39,907 nt of DNA from Heterotrichella gracilis (Eukaryota > Sar > Xanthophyceae > Tribonematales > Xanthonemataceae): assembly GCA_032358255.1 (NCBI GenBank), contig JAULBX010027219.1:1-39907 (forward strand), given 5' to 3'. The position numbers were made by a program, and so were the translations under genes. A model generated the notes under the pieces. The model did no database searches, was not told where the DNA came from, and worked only from the letters and a program-made list of their open reading frames with translations. Positions 14,909 to 28,300 of this stretch are shown here, piece by piece (within the stretch, counting starts at the first letter, position 1; every line of letters starts with the position of its first letter).

Positions 14909-16358
14909 TAGCCAGAATGGCTGGTCAAGCACTGTGCTATTGGTATACGAAGCCTAGTAGGACGATAGTATCATTATTTGAATTGTTACAGTTATTGCGG
15001 TGCGCACAAAGTCAAGTTATTGCACAAACTTAGCCCAGACGGGCACTGCTTGAAGCCTGAAGCACATGCACGGTCCATCCAGGATGCAACAAGTGCCGAA
15101 CCCTAGGGCGCTCAGTGACACAATGATTTCAAATATTAAACCAATTTGACACCCCTGGCCACAGTTTCATCTACATCTATCCAGGGTGGGCGGCAGGCTG
15201 GAAGTGTGAAAATGCCCACACTCTTGAAACAGCGCTAGGCCAAACAGCCTAGACCTCCCCTCACGCCCTAGCCCAAACCATTATGGTTCACCCCCCTGCA
15301 GGCAAATGCCTGGTGGAAACGCCAGGGAGGAAAACCCTTGGAAAACCCTCTGGGACACAAATAACAGGGCGCAGCACCACACTGCAGGGTGGCTGACTCA
15401 GAAAGCAAAGCACACAAGGGCAAAGATAAGGCCACATAAGGAAAAAGGGGACCCCATCTCCCCAGGCTGCCTAACCCAGCCTTGCTTGCAATGCAAACTG
15501 CTTGACTTGTGCACGGCAGGCTGTTCAGCAGTGGGGATCCCCAAACCATGCTTGGGACCCCACCCCTTCCAGGCCTGCCGTGGTAAAGTACTGTTTTTGC
15601 GGCATGCTTGGAGCCCTAAACAAGGGATTGCGGCGCAAATCAGCCCACCATAACTCACACGGTACGCCCTACGCTACGGTAGTTTGGGTCGGTTCTATAA
15701 TGGAAAACAAACGGCTTGTGAGACAGATTGTGTGCACGCCAGTGCAGGTGCTGCGAAATTGCAGCGCCGAGAGGCGGCGAAATTAAGGTGCATTTAGGCA
15801 ACCCTTGCAATGGCAATGGGAACCCGCGTGCCGCAAAGGGATGGGTGTAAATTCGTCCCAAGAAAAATCACATACTAATGGGGGCCAGCGCGTTCAAAAG
15901 TTCACAAGTTGGAGCCCGCATGGCGCTTGAAAAAGCAAATTTCAAGCGACCCATGGGGTTCCATCTTGGCTTCATCACCGCACACCAGGCCCATGCGACA
16001 GTGCTGCAAGGAGGCTGTTGGGCGTGGAGGCAACCCTCCCGTGCTTTGAACTCTAGGGTTTGCAAGCAGATAAGGGCGCACCCATGCCCAGGAGCCTCCC
16101 GCCTCCAAAGCCCTAGATAGGGTCTTTGAAGCAGCCCTTGAAAGAAGAAGACCTGCAGACAGGCGGAATGGCATATTCAGTGAACAAGAAGTGATGACAT
16201 ATTACCATAAACCCTAAACAGCTACGCACGTTCTGCATCACCATACTCTTGTTTTGTGGTCTGTCACTGCATTTGGGCTGGGAGGTGGTGGGCATCTACG
16301 GGGCATGCTTGTGCGGTGTATAGGTGGCTCAGGGTTTTAGGGTTGTGCGTACAAACCT
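14909..16358. other. Spacer between convergent genes
   Basis: This separates the plus-strand small gene from the 3' end of the large minus-strand gene. No exon, RNA gene or mobile element was recognised. It probably holds both 3' UTRs. Confidence 0.4.
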
Positions 16359-19300
16359 CTACAAGGCAAGCATCCTGCGCCCGGTCTTCTTGGCGGGAGG
16401 AGGGGACCTCTTCTTAGGAGGTGGGGACCTCTTCTTTGGGGGTGGGGACCTCTTCTTTGGGGGTGGGGACCTCTTCTTTGGGGGTGGGGACTTCTTCTTG
16501 GGTGGCGGGGACTTCTTCTTGGGTGGTGGGGGGAAGGGCACTGTGGGGGCAGCGCACCAGAGCAAGTGAGCGGACTGCTTCAGGGTTTGTGCTGGAAGGG
16601 TTTGGGGTGTCCGAGGTGGCAACATGAAACCTCTAAAGTAGGATATGATATCTGGAATGGCAAGACTGACAAAGCTATATCACACACAGTTGTGTTTGTT
16701 GGCCAAGCCATTTGAGGACGCCGTAGGGTTTTGCCCCAGATTATTTCCGCCGGGGTGTAGGGTATAGGGTTTTGGGCTAGGTTTGCACGTACCCTTGGCG
16801 ACCTGCTTTTGGCTGACCTAGTCGCTGGTGATGCCACCCAGGTGCAACAGGGTTTTCAGGGTGCGGGGTTTTGGGTTTCCGGCTAGGGTTTAGGGTTTAG
16901 GTTTGTGCGTACCCTTGGCGACCTCTTGCCGCTGGTGACGCCGCCCAGGTGCAACAGGGTTTTCATGGTCTAGGGTGTTCTGGCGAGGGTGCAGGGTTTA
17001 GGGTTTTGGGCTAGGGATTGTGCGCGTACCCTTGGCAACCTTCTTCTGGGTGATCTTCTGGTTGGTGATGCCGCCCAGGTTTCCGGTGCCGCCTGGGGGC
17101 GCGGTGGAGTTTGCGCCGATGGCTGAGGTGCCGTTGGTAACGTGGTTGTACACAAAGTTCTTGGTCACTGTGGTTACCCCAGTGCTGTTGCTGACAACCA
17201 CGTTCTCGGCCTTGCCACCACCTGGGGGAATGGAAGGGTATTTCTTAGGGTTTTGGGGTCGAATGTGTCCCGGGATGGGCTGCTGAGGGTGTAGAGTACA
17301 GGGTTTGGGGTTTTAAGGTTGTGCACAAAAGTTCTTGGTCACTGTAGTTACCCCGGTGCTGTTACTGACAGCCAAAATCTCGGCCTTGCCACCACCTGAA
17401 TGAGGGGAACCAAGGGGGTGAGGGCGGACGAAGCCCAGGGGAATGACCGGGGGGTGTGTTTGCCGGGATGGGGGGCTGCTTTTAGGGTTTGGGGTTAGGG
17501 TTGTACACAAAGGTCTTGGTGGTGGTGGTTACCCCAGTGCTGGTGCTACTGGCCACGTTCTCGGCCTTGCCACCACCTGGGGGAATGGAAGGGTATTCCT
17601 TAGGGTTTTGGGGCCGAAACGTGTCCCGGGATGGGGCAAAGTACAGGGTGTTAAGTGCAAGGTGTAGGGCTTTACGCAAAGTTCTTGGTGGTGGTGGTTA
17701 CGTTCTCGGCCTTGCCACCACCTGGAGGGAGGGTACTTTTTTAAGGGTTGTGGGGGTCGGAACGTGTCCCGGGATGGGCTGCTAATGATGCAGAGTAGAG
17801 GGTTTAGGGTGCAGGGTCGAGGGTAGTGCACAAAGTCCTTGGTCAAGGTGGTTACGCATCGAGCGCATGTTAGGAGCTACACAGATACAAGCAAAAATAA
17901 TTCCAAGCAAAGCATCATCTTATGCAAGTGGCAATGGTGGTCAGAGAGCGTTCAGAGCTGGCCCCGGAGTTGAATTTGTAGGGCTAAGGGTTTTGGAAGC
18001 CGGCACAGCGGCTAGGGTTTAGGGTTTTGGAGCCACGCACCCCATGTGTAGGGCGCGTATCCGGGCGCCTGCGCGTTCTGGGTGATGGTGGCGTTTCCAA
18101 AGTTGGCAACCGAGTTGGTGAGCTGGCTTCCTGCGGTCTTGCCAGGTGGCATCTTGGCGGTGCCCGGCATCACGTCCTGGTGGGTGAAGGTCTGGGTGTT
18201 GTTGTTGCGGATGTTGATGGTGGCCTTGTTGCTGGCCAGACCTGCCGTGGGGGGATTAGGGTTTTAGGGTTTAGGGTTTTACAGTTGAGGGTGGTGATGG
18301 TGGCCCTGTGGAGGGTGGGTGCTGGGGAGGTGCACGGGTGAGCCAAGATGGGGTGGGTGGTGGGTGATGGTGCAGTGCAAGGGTGGGTGCGGAGGCCCAA
18401 GCATTGTGGGGCCAAGGGGTGAGAAAGGCACACAAATCGGCTTTCTGACCAGTTGAAAGCTAAAGGGTTTGCCATCGTCAACTGTTGCAGGGTTCGAAGG
18501 GTTTAGGGTTTAGGCACAATTAGGCATGCCACTGCTGCAGCCATGAGAATTGGCCCCATGACCATTTGTCAGCCTGGGTTTGCTATCTCCATTTGGTGGA
18601 GAACCCAAGGGGCAAGGATGGAACACCACTGTCCCAAATTAAGGGTAGCGCACATGTCATACCGGGGTTTGCCTGGATCTTGCCACCACCCTAGCCATAC
18701 CCGTCCTGCTCTAGGGTTTAGGGTTTAGAGATACAGGGTTTTCTCTGCGCACCTGTGATACCAGGGTTGGCCTTGATCTTGCCACCACCATAGCCATACC
18801 CGTCCTGCTTGATCGTGCTGTTGCCCCCTTGGAAGATGGAGGACCCCGTCTGGGCGATGATGGTGGTCGTCTAAGGAGGAAAAGGAAGGTGAGTTTAGGG
18901 ATCAGGGTGTTGGGATTAATGTTTGGTTATTAGGGTATGGGCGATGATGGTGGTCACCTGTACGAGAAAAAGCAAGCATTAGGGTTTAGGGTTTGGGTGC
19001 AGTCTTTTAGGGTCTGGGCGATGACCAGGTGGCGCCATCATTAATGCACTATTATTATTATTAATAAGAAATATTCCTGTTTTTCAAACTCACCTGTGTG
19101 TTGCCAGTTGGCGCCTTGCTCCCGCTGTTGTCGGCCACAGTGACGTGTGAGATGTTGACGTTGTTGGAGTCAACGCGCTTGACATCGGCTTGGTTAAGGG
19201 ACACACCTGGGGGAGGGAGAGATTGCAGGGTTTGATTAGGGTTTGGAGCTACGGGTTGGGCAGAAACCAAGCAGCATAATATGGATTCATGCTCTTCTGT

Positions 19301-22300
19301 TTAAACCCTACACACTGGGCCCTTAACCCTAGAGAAACGCAGGCCACACGCGCACGTGCAGCCACACCCTGAGGGTTTAGGGCAGCCCCTCACCTTTACC
19401 GGAGACCGATCCAGCACCCAGGCCAGCGCCGTTCTGCTCCTGGGAGTCGTACTGCTGGCTAGACTGAATCTCGGAAGACGCCCCGTTGTAGGTGGTGCTC
19501 TGGTTGCCCGCGTTCTGGAACGACTGCTGGGAGTTCTTGACATAGTTGGAGCGTGACTCAAGGTTGGAGTTGAGGATGTTGGTGGTGTTACCTGCGGGGG
19601 GGAGGGGGGGAGGGGGGTCATTTACCCTGCTGGGGTTTGTAAGGGGATCAATTGCCCTGCTAGGGTTTGTGTTTAGAAGGACTGCTGGCAGGGTGACCCC
19701 GAATACCCTCAAGGGTTTTACAGGGTAAGGCTCCTAGGGTATTTGGGGTCCACACACAACCAAGGCGCAGAAGTTGACCCCTCCAAACCCTTACATACCC
19801 AGGCATTTGAACCCTAAAACCCTAGGCACACCACCTACCGCTGGCGTACAAGTTGAACCCTCCAGAGCCTCCAGCAACCTGGGTGGCTGTGGTGTTCTTC
19901 AGCTGCTGAGCGATGTAGGTACCCCCCTGGGTGACCGCATTCTTGGTGTTGTTGCCAGACACATCAGCGGTGAAGATGTAGTTCTCAACCTGGGGGAAAA
20001 CGGGTGGGAAACAGGGTTTAGGGTTTGGGGGCTTAGGGGTGGGTGGCGAGGGTGTGGGCCAAGGGTGGGAGGCATGCAGCGCAGTGTAGGGTTCGGGGTT
20101 TTGGGCAAAGGGTTGAGGTGTTGAATAGAGTTATTTGCACATCGGCAGTGAAGATGTAACTCTCAACCTCGGGGGAGAGTAGACAACGGGGTTTCAGAGC
20201 GCGGGGCTAAAATGCATACTAGGTTAAGGTAAATATGAAGTTCTCAACCTTACAGTGCGCATGCAGGCATGAAGCAACAAACCCAAACACAAATCTCTGC
20301 AAAACCCTATTCCTAAACTCCAATCTAACTGTGAAATCTAACGCCTGACACGCCAGCCGCCTCCTTACCGCGCGGTTGTTGGTGGACTTCTGGGTGGTGG
20401 TCGCCTTGTTGGTGGCATACCCGGAGGAGCCAGCAAACGCCACACCCACACCCAGCTGCGTGGTGGTCTGGTTTTGGCGCTGGTCGTCCACCAGGTTCTG
20501 GGTCTGGTTGATCGCAGCATTCCCCCCCTTGCCAGCCACGTTGGCGACCAGGAGGTAGGTATCGGCCTTGGCGGTCTTGTTGGTGAAGCCCAGGTGGGTG
20601 GCGTTGTTGGTGACCACGCCGTACTGGCCGGCGTTGGAGGTGGCTTCGCCCAGCTGGGTGCCCACGTACTGGTTGCCCTGCAAAAACCAATAATCACTAT
20701 TAACAATACTCTAATACATATATAAGGCAGGTGTATTAGCAAGTTTTGTTAAAAAGTCAGCAAATATTATTGTGTCACGTTCACAAGCAAATCCAACTAA
20801 CTATAGGGTTTGTGGGGTTGCCGGTGGCCGCGCCCAGCTGGGTGCCGACATACTGGTTGCCCTGCGGGGTGTGGGGTTTAGGGTTTTAGGGTTTGTAGGG
20901 TATGGGAGTAGGGTTTCAGGGTTTGTGGGGTTGCCGGTGGCCGCGCCCAGCTGGGTGCCGACATACTGGTTGCCCTGCGGGGTGTGGGTTTTAGGGTTTT
21001 AGGGTTTGTAGGGTATGGGAGAAGGGTTTCAGGGTTTGTGGGGTTGCCGGTGGCCTCGCCCAGCTGGGTGCCGACATACTAGTTGCCCTGCGGGGTGTGG
21101 GGTTTTAGGGTTTAGGGCTTGGCGTTTAGGGTTTGGAGTTAGGTTTTGTAGGGTTGGAGGGGGTTTCGCCCAGCTGGGTGCCCATGTATCGTGATAGAGC
21201 AGTTTGTTTGCACGCATGAAGAGTAGTGTACCAAAAGAGTAACTGGATGTTCAACAGCAAAGGCATGCGCATTAGGCTGGCTGCCGCCCCAGTTTGATGC
21301 TAGTGGCGGTGAACGCAGTTGCCTCCGAAACCCCTGCAAACCCTTCCCAAAACCCTAACAACAACCCTACCTGCACGCCGAACTGGCTGGATCCCTGGTT
21401 GATGTTGACGGTGTTGGAGCCGTTGACCGCGATGGTGCCGAGCATGGCGTTCTGGTTGTTGTCACCGGTGTTGAGGTTGGTGCTCTTGCCGTTCTGGGTA
21501 ACAGTCACTGCGGGGGGAATTGAAGTGCATTAGGACCGCAGAAGTATGCATTTTAACGTCAGGAGCATCCGCATAGGAAGCGAGAGGCTCCCTTATTTGT
21601 TGTCTTTGGCAATGAGCCCATCTTTGTTTGGTTTTCTAGGGATTTGCTAAGGGTTTTCGGCGCGTACGTGGGCGGGCGGTGCGCTGCGGCACCACGTAGG
21701 TGACCTGGGTCTGGTAAGGGTTTGCTAGGGTGTTGCTAGGGTTATTGTGCTCAGGATTTCAAAGGGGAAAAACGGTTTAATGTTTGCACGTACGTGGGCG
21801 GGCGGTACGCTGGGGCACCACATAAGTGACCTGGGTCTGGTTGGCCACATTGCCTTGCTGGAAGTTGCCGGTGGACTGCTGCGCAGTTGTGGCCGAGCTG
21901 TTGTACACCCCCTGGTAGATGATCTGCTGCCCGTTCTTGAAGTTGTTGGCGGCGCCGTCGTCCAGGGTCTGGGAGATCCTGCCGGGGCCGGTGGTGGGCG
22001 CCAGGGCCTCTTGGACCTGGGAAAAAAGGGGTGCAGGATCAGCGGGGAATAGTATTCAGGTCCAAACCAGCGCACTTGGGAAAGAGTGTAGGGTTTTGAA
22101 GGGTGTGTGCGGCTGCGCCAGCGTCTGGGGGTTCCCGCATGGCCCGTAAGTGCGTCTTGCGATTGCAAAAGGGGTGCAAACAGGTGGAAGGGAAGGACCC
22201 GTTTCATACAATTGTCCCCTTTTTTTGAGTTTCTCGACATTTCCCGCTTTTACAGAGCGGGCACGAGCAGAGACGCCGTAATCATCATATACATATATGA

Positions 22301-25300
22301 TAATTTACAATATTTTTTGTACAATAATAGCGGAATTTCCCTGTACCTGGTTGTTCTGGTTGATCTGGGATCCCTGGGAGGAGGAGGTCTGGTCAGCCTG
22401 GATATTGCCGGTGGAGTTGTCCGAAAAGAGGCGGGTGGTCTTCTGGAAGAGGTTGCTGTTCACGTCACCGGCAGAGGTGAGCTTGCCGTTGACGTTGCTC
22501 TGGTCAAGGTTGGCGGAGTTGGTGACTGTAGGAGGGGAGGGACAGGGGGGTGTGAGTGGCGGGAGTAGGGTTAGGGTTTAGGGTTCAAACGAGCTTGGCG
22601 TTTGCTCTGGTCAAGGTTGGCGGAGTTGGTAACTGTGGGAGGGGAGGGAAAGGGGGATGAGCCGCAGGGCTTAGGGTTTAGGGCGAGCTTGTCTGAACTT
22701 GAGCGTTGCTTCCCCGGCGACATCCGCGTATAAGCCTTCATTGAGACACTAAAACACCCCCCTGTCGCAAGCAGGCAGCACTCTGTACAGGCATATGTTT
22801 TACACTTGTTCACTGCTGCCCACAGAATTTGTATGCCTTCACAATACAACAACACAGCGCCCGCGGCCATGTTGCCTCAACCCTCTCAGCATTTAGGGTT
22901 TGTAGGGTTTTGCTCCCGCACCGTTCTGTCCACCGGCGGTTGGATGAGTGATGATCTCCAACGCCGGTCAGGGCGCCCCCACCAGTGTTGGACTGGGAGT
23001 TCACCAGGTAACATATAGGGTTCAGGGTTTTGGGGTTTAGGGTTTTGGGCACGCACCGTTCTGCCCACCGGTGTTGGAGATGCCGGTCTGGGAGCCGCCA
23101 CCAGTGTTAGTCTGGGAGTTGACCACAGAGTAGCCCTGGTTGTTCCCGACAGTGCCCTTGTTGTTGGTGATGCCGGACTGCGCAGAGGACTTGAGGGTGT
23201 CGTTGTTGTAGTTGGCCTGGGAAGACTTGTCCATCACATTGACCACGCCCTGGCCTGCAGAGAGGAGTGGGTACTGGTGTGGGTGCATGGCCGCGAGGAG
23301 TGGGGGTACTGGTATGGGTACACGGGCTCAGGAGTGGGTACTGGTGTGGGTGCACGGGCTCAGGAGTGGGTACTGGTGTGGGTGCACGGGCTCAGGAGTG
23401 GGTACTGGTGTGGGTGCACAGTTGCGGGCTGGGTACTGGTGTGGGTATTGAAATGGAATGGTGCACAGCCAAAGGACACTACTACAGTGGTCAGGTCCCT
23501 GGATGCATTGCCAGACAAGCTATAGCGCATCTTTAAAGGTACTTATTTATTAATGATGATTGGACTGGACCACACAGCAACACGATGCTGTATGGCAGTA
23601 GAAACCCTATAGGCTACACCCTTACCGATGCGACTGGCCAGGAAACCGTTCTGGATCCCTGCTGGTAGGTGGACTTCTTGGCGCCCTGGTCACTAAAAAC
23701 CCTACAGAGGCCAGTAAAACCCTAGACCCCACAGATGCCAGTAAGACCCTAAACCCTTACCGATGCGACTGGCTAGGAACCCGTTCTGTGAGCCCTGCTG
23801 GTAGGTGGACTTCTTGGCACCCTGGTCATTCACGTTTGAGGCGACGGCGCCGGTGGTGGTGCTGCCTGTGTTGTTGACGTTGGCGGTGGCGAAGAGGGTG
23901 TTGTAGGAGGCCTCGTTGGAGTTGTACTGCTCATAGTACTTCGAGTCAGGGTTGGTACCTAGGAGGGGGTTGCCCTGGGAGTTGCTCACAAGCGCTGCGG
24001 GTGGGGGAGGGGGGCGGTAAGTGGCGGGTAATGAGGCCCGGGGCGGGAGGTTTTTTGCTATACTAGAACTAGAGAGTGTCTCAACATCCTAGAGAGCGCG
24101 CTGGCATGCCCCGATGCCACGTGGTGTGGTGCACCGGTTGCTGGGCTTGCACTTAAAAAGCACACACACACATCCGCCTGCGCTGCGATGTCAACCCTAA
24201 AACAAACCCTAAAACCCTGGCGTGCACCTGCAGGCTGGTCCATGGTAACTCCAATGCCCTCCCCTCCCTGAGTGGGGTTTGTGCACGTGCACAGGTTGCC
24301 CTAAACCCTACACCCACCTCACACCCGGCCCTTGGCGCCTCACACAGCAAACCCCAAAACCCTTCCAAACCCCCGTTGACGCGTCATGACGTGCAGCCCC
24401 TACATCCCAAAACACACCTGCAAACTTGGCCTTGGTCCCTCCAATCCCCTCCCCGTCCTGGGTGGTGTTGGTCTGCCCATGCTATTTGCCCTGAACCCTA
24501 AACCCTGCTCACACAGAAAACCCAAAACCCTTCCAATCCCCGCCTGCGGAGCCTCCCAAACCCTACACCCTACAGAAGGGTCCACACCTAGAGACTTGTC
24601 CTTGGTCCCTCCGATGGCCTCGCTGTCCTGGGTGGTGTGGTGTGCGTGTGCTGGTTGCCCTAAACCCTAAACCCTACACAAAACGGCCCTGGCGCTCCTC
24701 ACAGAAAACCCCAAAACCCTGCCAACCCCGCATTTGACGTGCAGCCCCTAAAACCCTAAACACACCTGCGGACTTGTCCTTGGTCCCTCCGATGGCCTCG
24801 CCGTCCTGGGTGGTGTTGGTCTGCGTGTGCTGGTTGCTCAGTTGGGTGCCGGAGCCATCCAGGGCCACGGTCCCGTTGTTGCCCGCAACCACATGAATGT
24901 TGGCGGCGTTGACGTTGGCGGTGTTCTCGTTCGACTGCAGCTGTGCCAGCTGGTTGCTGGCTGAGCCGAAGGCGGTCTTGGTGGTGCCTCCCTGGGCGGA
25001 GCCCTCCTGGTAGTCTGACGAGTTCACCACCTGGACGAGGACGGGTTTCGATTAGGGTTTGATTTAGGGTTTTGGTTTGGTTTACGGTTCTGCAAGACCC
25101 TCAACCACCCCGGTAGCTTGGCGCGTGCATCTTTGCAAGTATTTTATCCACAATTTATATACCTACACATACATCTACCTATAGGCAGCTTCGGACCTGG
25201 TAGTTGGCGATCGACTGGGCGCCGGTGAGGGTGACTGTGCCGTTGTTCTTGTTGTTGGTGACCTGGCCAGTAATGAGGGCAGAGTCGACGCCGCCGGGGG

Positions 25301-28300
25301 TTGGGGACTGGAGGTATGTGGTGCTGGCGGCGTTGGCTGCCGTGGTGTTGGAGTAACTGATGGCGGTACCTGCAGGAGGAAAAACGGGGACATAAATTAC
25401 CCTAATGCATGACCCTAATCCAGTGTTAAAGTGGCTGATGGCGGTACCTGCGGGCACCGGGGGGGGACATAGATAAACCATAAATTTTATATTCCGTAGA
25501 CCCTAGTTTCTGGAACCCTATACCGGTGTTGCAGTAGCTGATGGCGGTACTACAGGCGGGGAAACAGGGGCATGAACTAGCGGGACGTACGCCCTAAACC
25601 ATTAACCCTGCACCCTACATCATGATGGTGTTGGGAGTAGCGGATGGCCGTGCATGAGGGTCCAGGGGAGGATGCAACGGACCCCTCAAACTTCCAGCAC
25701 AGCCCACTAGGGTTTAGGGCAGCAAAACCCCGCATGCAAGCACCTGTTCCAACCCTCCCAAGAGGGTACTTCACAGCCTAGGGTTTTTACCTGCGCCGGT
25801 GATACCCTTGGCGTCGTTGGATGCGTACTGCGCGGTCTGGGCAACCTGGTTGTTGAGGTCGGTGAAGCCGGTGGTGACCTGCTGGTTGCCCGCAGAGCCC
25901 TGGAGGGTGTTGTTGAGCGTCTGGCTTGCTGTGTATGAGCTGTCATAGGTGTTGAAGGTGTTGGCCCCGGTGCGGGCGGAGGCCTGGGATTTGCCACTGC
26001 TACCAGCGGTGTTGGTGGCGAGCGAGACCTGAAGTAACACGCGTTTGTGAGCGATTTGATACATTTTTTGGGGCGAGTTTCCATGGTGCATGGCTCAGGG
26101 TTTCCCACATAAAAAGGTTGCGGTGTAGAGTAGGAGCTGTCATAGGTGTTGAAGGTATTGGCCACGGTGCGGGCGGAGGCCTGGGATATGCCCGTGCTGT
26201 AAGCTAACTAACCTCACCTGAGCTGTTAACAGACAAGCACCCGCCCACCCACGCCAGCACAGCCCTTCCCCATCCACCAACCCACACCCACCTGCGTCTG
26301 CGTGCGGTTGTTTATCTGGGAGTTGACCATGGCGTTGTTGATGGTGTTGTTGACGGTGCCGGAGGAGTTGGTGGTCCCCACAAAGTTGAGACCCACATAC
26401 CGCTGGCTGTTGTCATTCTCAGCGGTGTCGGTGGCAACGTGGGTCACAGAGCCGCCTGCAACAGGGGGGTTCAGGGTTTTAGGGTTTGGTCACCATTGGA
26501 TTAGGGTTTTGCCGTTCTCAGCAGTGACAGTGGCAATATTAGTCACAGGGTTGCAATCAGATGAGGCATATGAAGTAACATTTGAAGTTTAAAGGGCGAC
26601 ATTTGAGGCTTGGACGAGTTTGGCTGTGTTGATGGCAGTGTGCGAGTTCCGACCCTAGTGTCCCACTAAATGGAAGCGGGGAGAGGAAGCGAGTTGCTCA
26701 ATGTGGAACCCTAGACACGAAACTCTACACCCAATAGGACCCACACCCACCTCCGGTTCCCTTGGTGTCGGAGGTCGCCTGCTGGTTCTGAAACACCGAG
26801 TTCTCCTGGCCAGATGCCGTGAGTGCATTGATGGTGGTGCTAGAGTTTGCGATTGGCAAAATCTTTGAACCCTACACCCACCTCGGGGTGCAAAACCCTA
26901 CACCACACTCTACAGAAGTAAAAATCCTTCACCCACCTCCAGTTCCCTTGGTGTCCGAGGTCGCCTGCTGGTTCTGGAAGACAGAGTTCTCCTGGCCGGA
27001 TGCCGTCACCGTGTTGATGGTGGTAATGGAGTTGCCCTTTGTGGAGTTGGCCACCAGCACGCCGTTCACACCCGTGTAGTTGGCGATGTACTGGTTGTTG
27101 TGGTCATAGGTGGCGGAGTTGGAGACGGTGCCTGCAGGAGGGTTGTGCTTTAGGGTTAGGGTTTGAGCTTTAGGGTTTAGGGCTAGGGTTTAGGGCTTGG
27201 GTGGTGACTTGCCAGAGCCCCAGCTCCTGCCCTGAAAGGTTAATCCGGCCATTGCCAGTGGCACCAAAACATGTCACTGTCATTTGCGCATGGCAGCCGC
27301 TGTAACAGCAACCACTAGAAACCAGTCTTGGCATTTCCTCCCCGCCTCACTTCCCTTGCCACTCAGCTTGCAGTGGATTCAGACCCTGTGCACGCCCTGC
27401 TTTACAAGCGATTTTTGCATTTTCTTCACAGCTACAAGGCATATCAGCTTTAAAATTACAAAAATGCATCCTTTGCTTTTGAAGAGCCAATCCCTCACCT
27501 CCCTTGCAGCTCAGCTTTACCGTGCTGCCAGACCCTGTATTTGCCAGCTGCCCCGCTGGTACAAGGTGTATTTCATTTGCATTTTTATCTAAAGCTACCA
27601 ACGGCGAGGCACACCAAATTTAAAACACTTAGGAAAACTGCCCCTTTGTCTTTTCAGGGGCCATAACAGGGCCACTGTTAAAAGTCGCCTCACCTCCCTT
27701 GCCGCTCAGCTTGACAGTGGAGCCAGACCCTGTATCCGCCAGCTGCCCTGCGTTGTTGACCTGGTCGATGCTGGTGGCGTCCTGGATCTGGATGGTGGCG
27801 TTGGAGGCGGCGTCGCCCCCCGACACCTGGATATTGTTTCCAACCAGGAAGTTGGTGTTCTCTGAAACCAGGTTGGCCTGCTTGCCCTTGTTGTTGCTGG
27901 TGGCGGTGCCTGTGCGGGTGAGGGAGATGGGGGGGTGAGACGAGGCCCTCTAGGGGGTTTTGGTGGACAGGTGCGCAGTGCGTTACGGTTCCCCATCCAC
28001 AGTCCATCTCCACAACCATTCCTCGCAGTACCCTAGACCAGTGACGCAGGCACATGCAAACCTGGCTGCTTGCCTAGATGCGCTGCTGAAGCAATTGCAC
28101 TGGCTAACAGTGCGCGGTTGTCGGGGCAAGCTGTAACCCCTAAACAGGGGTCGGGGCGAAGGGGGCGCACCGTTGAAGGTCCCGTCCGCCTTCTGGGTCT
28201 GCACGTTCTCAGCCACGTTGCCCTGGTTGATGGTCTTACCCTAAACCCCAGACCCCAGACCCCAGGGAAGCAGGCTCATGCAAGGCAGGCTGCTAACCTG

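Noticed and set aside
16324..16569. Plus-strand Gly-rich GGGDLFFGGGD repeat protein
   Set aside because: The same minisatellite reads SPPPKKR on the minus strand, joins in phase to exon 23 through a good acceptor at 16541, and ends the large gene. The plus-strand reading has no supporting exons.
23260..23450. CRISPR-like array
   Set aside because: The 32-bp units are contiguous without unique spacers, lie in a eukaryotic intron and are degenerate at both ends: a minisatellite.
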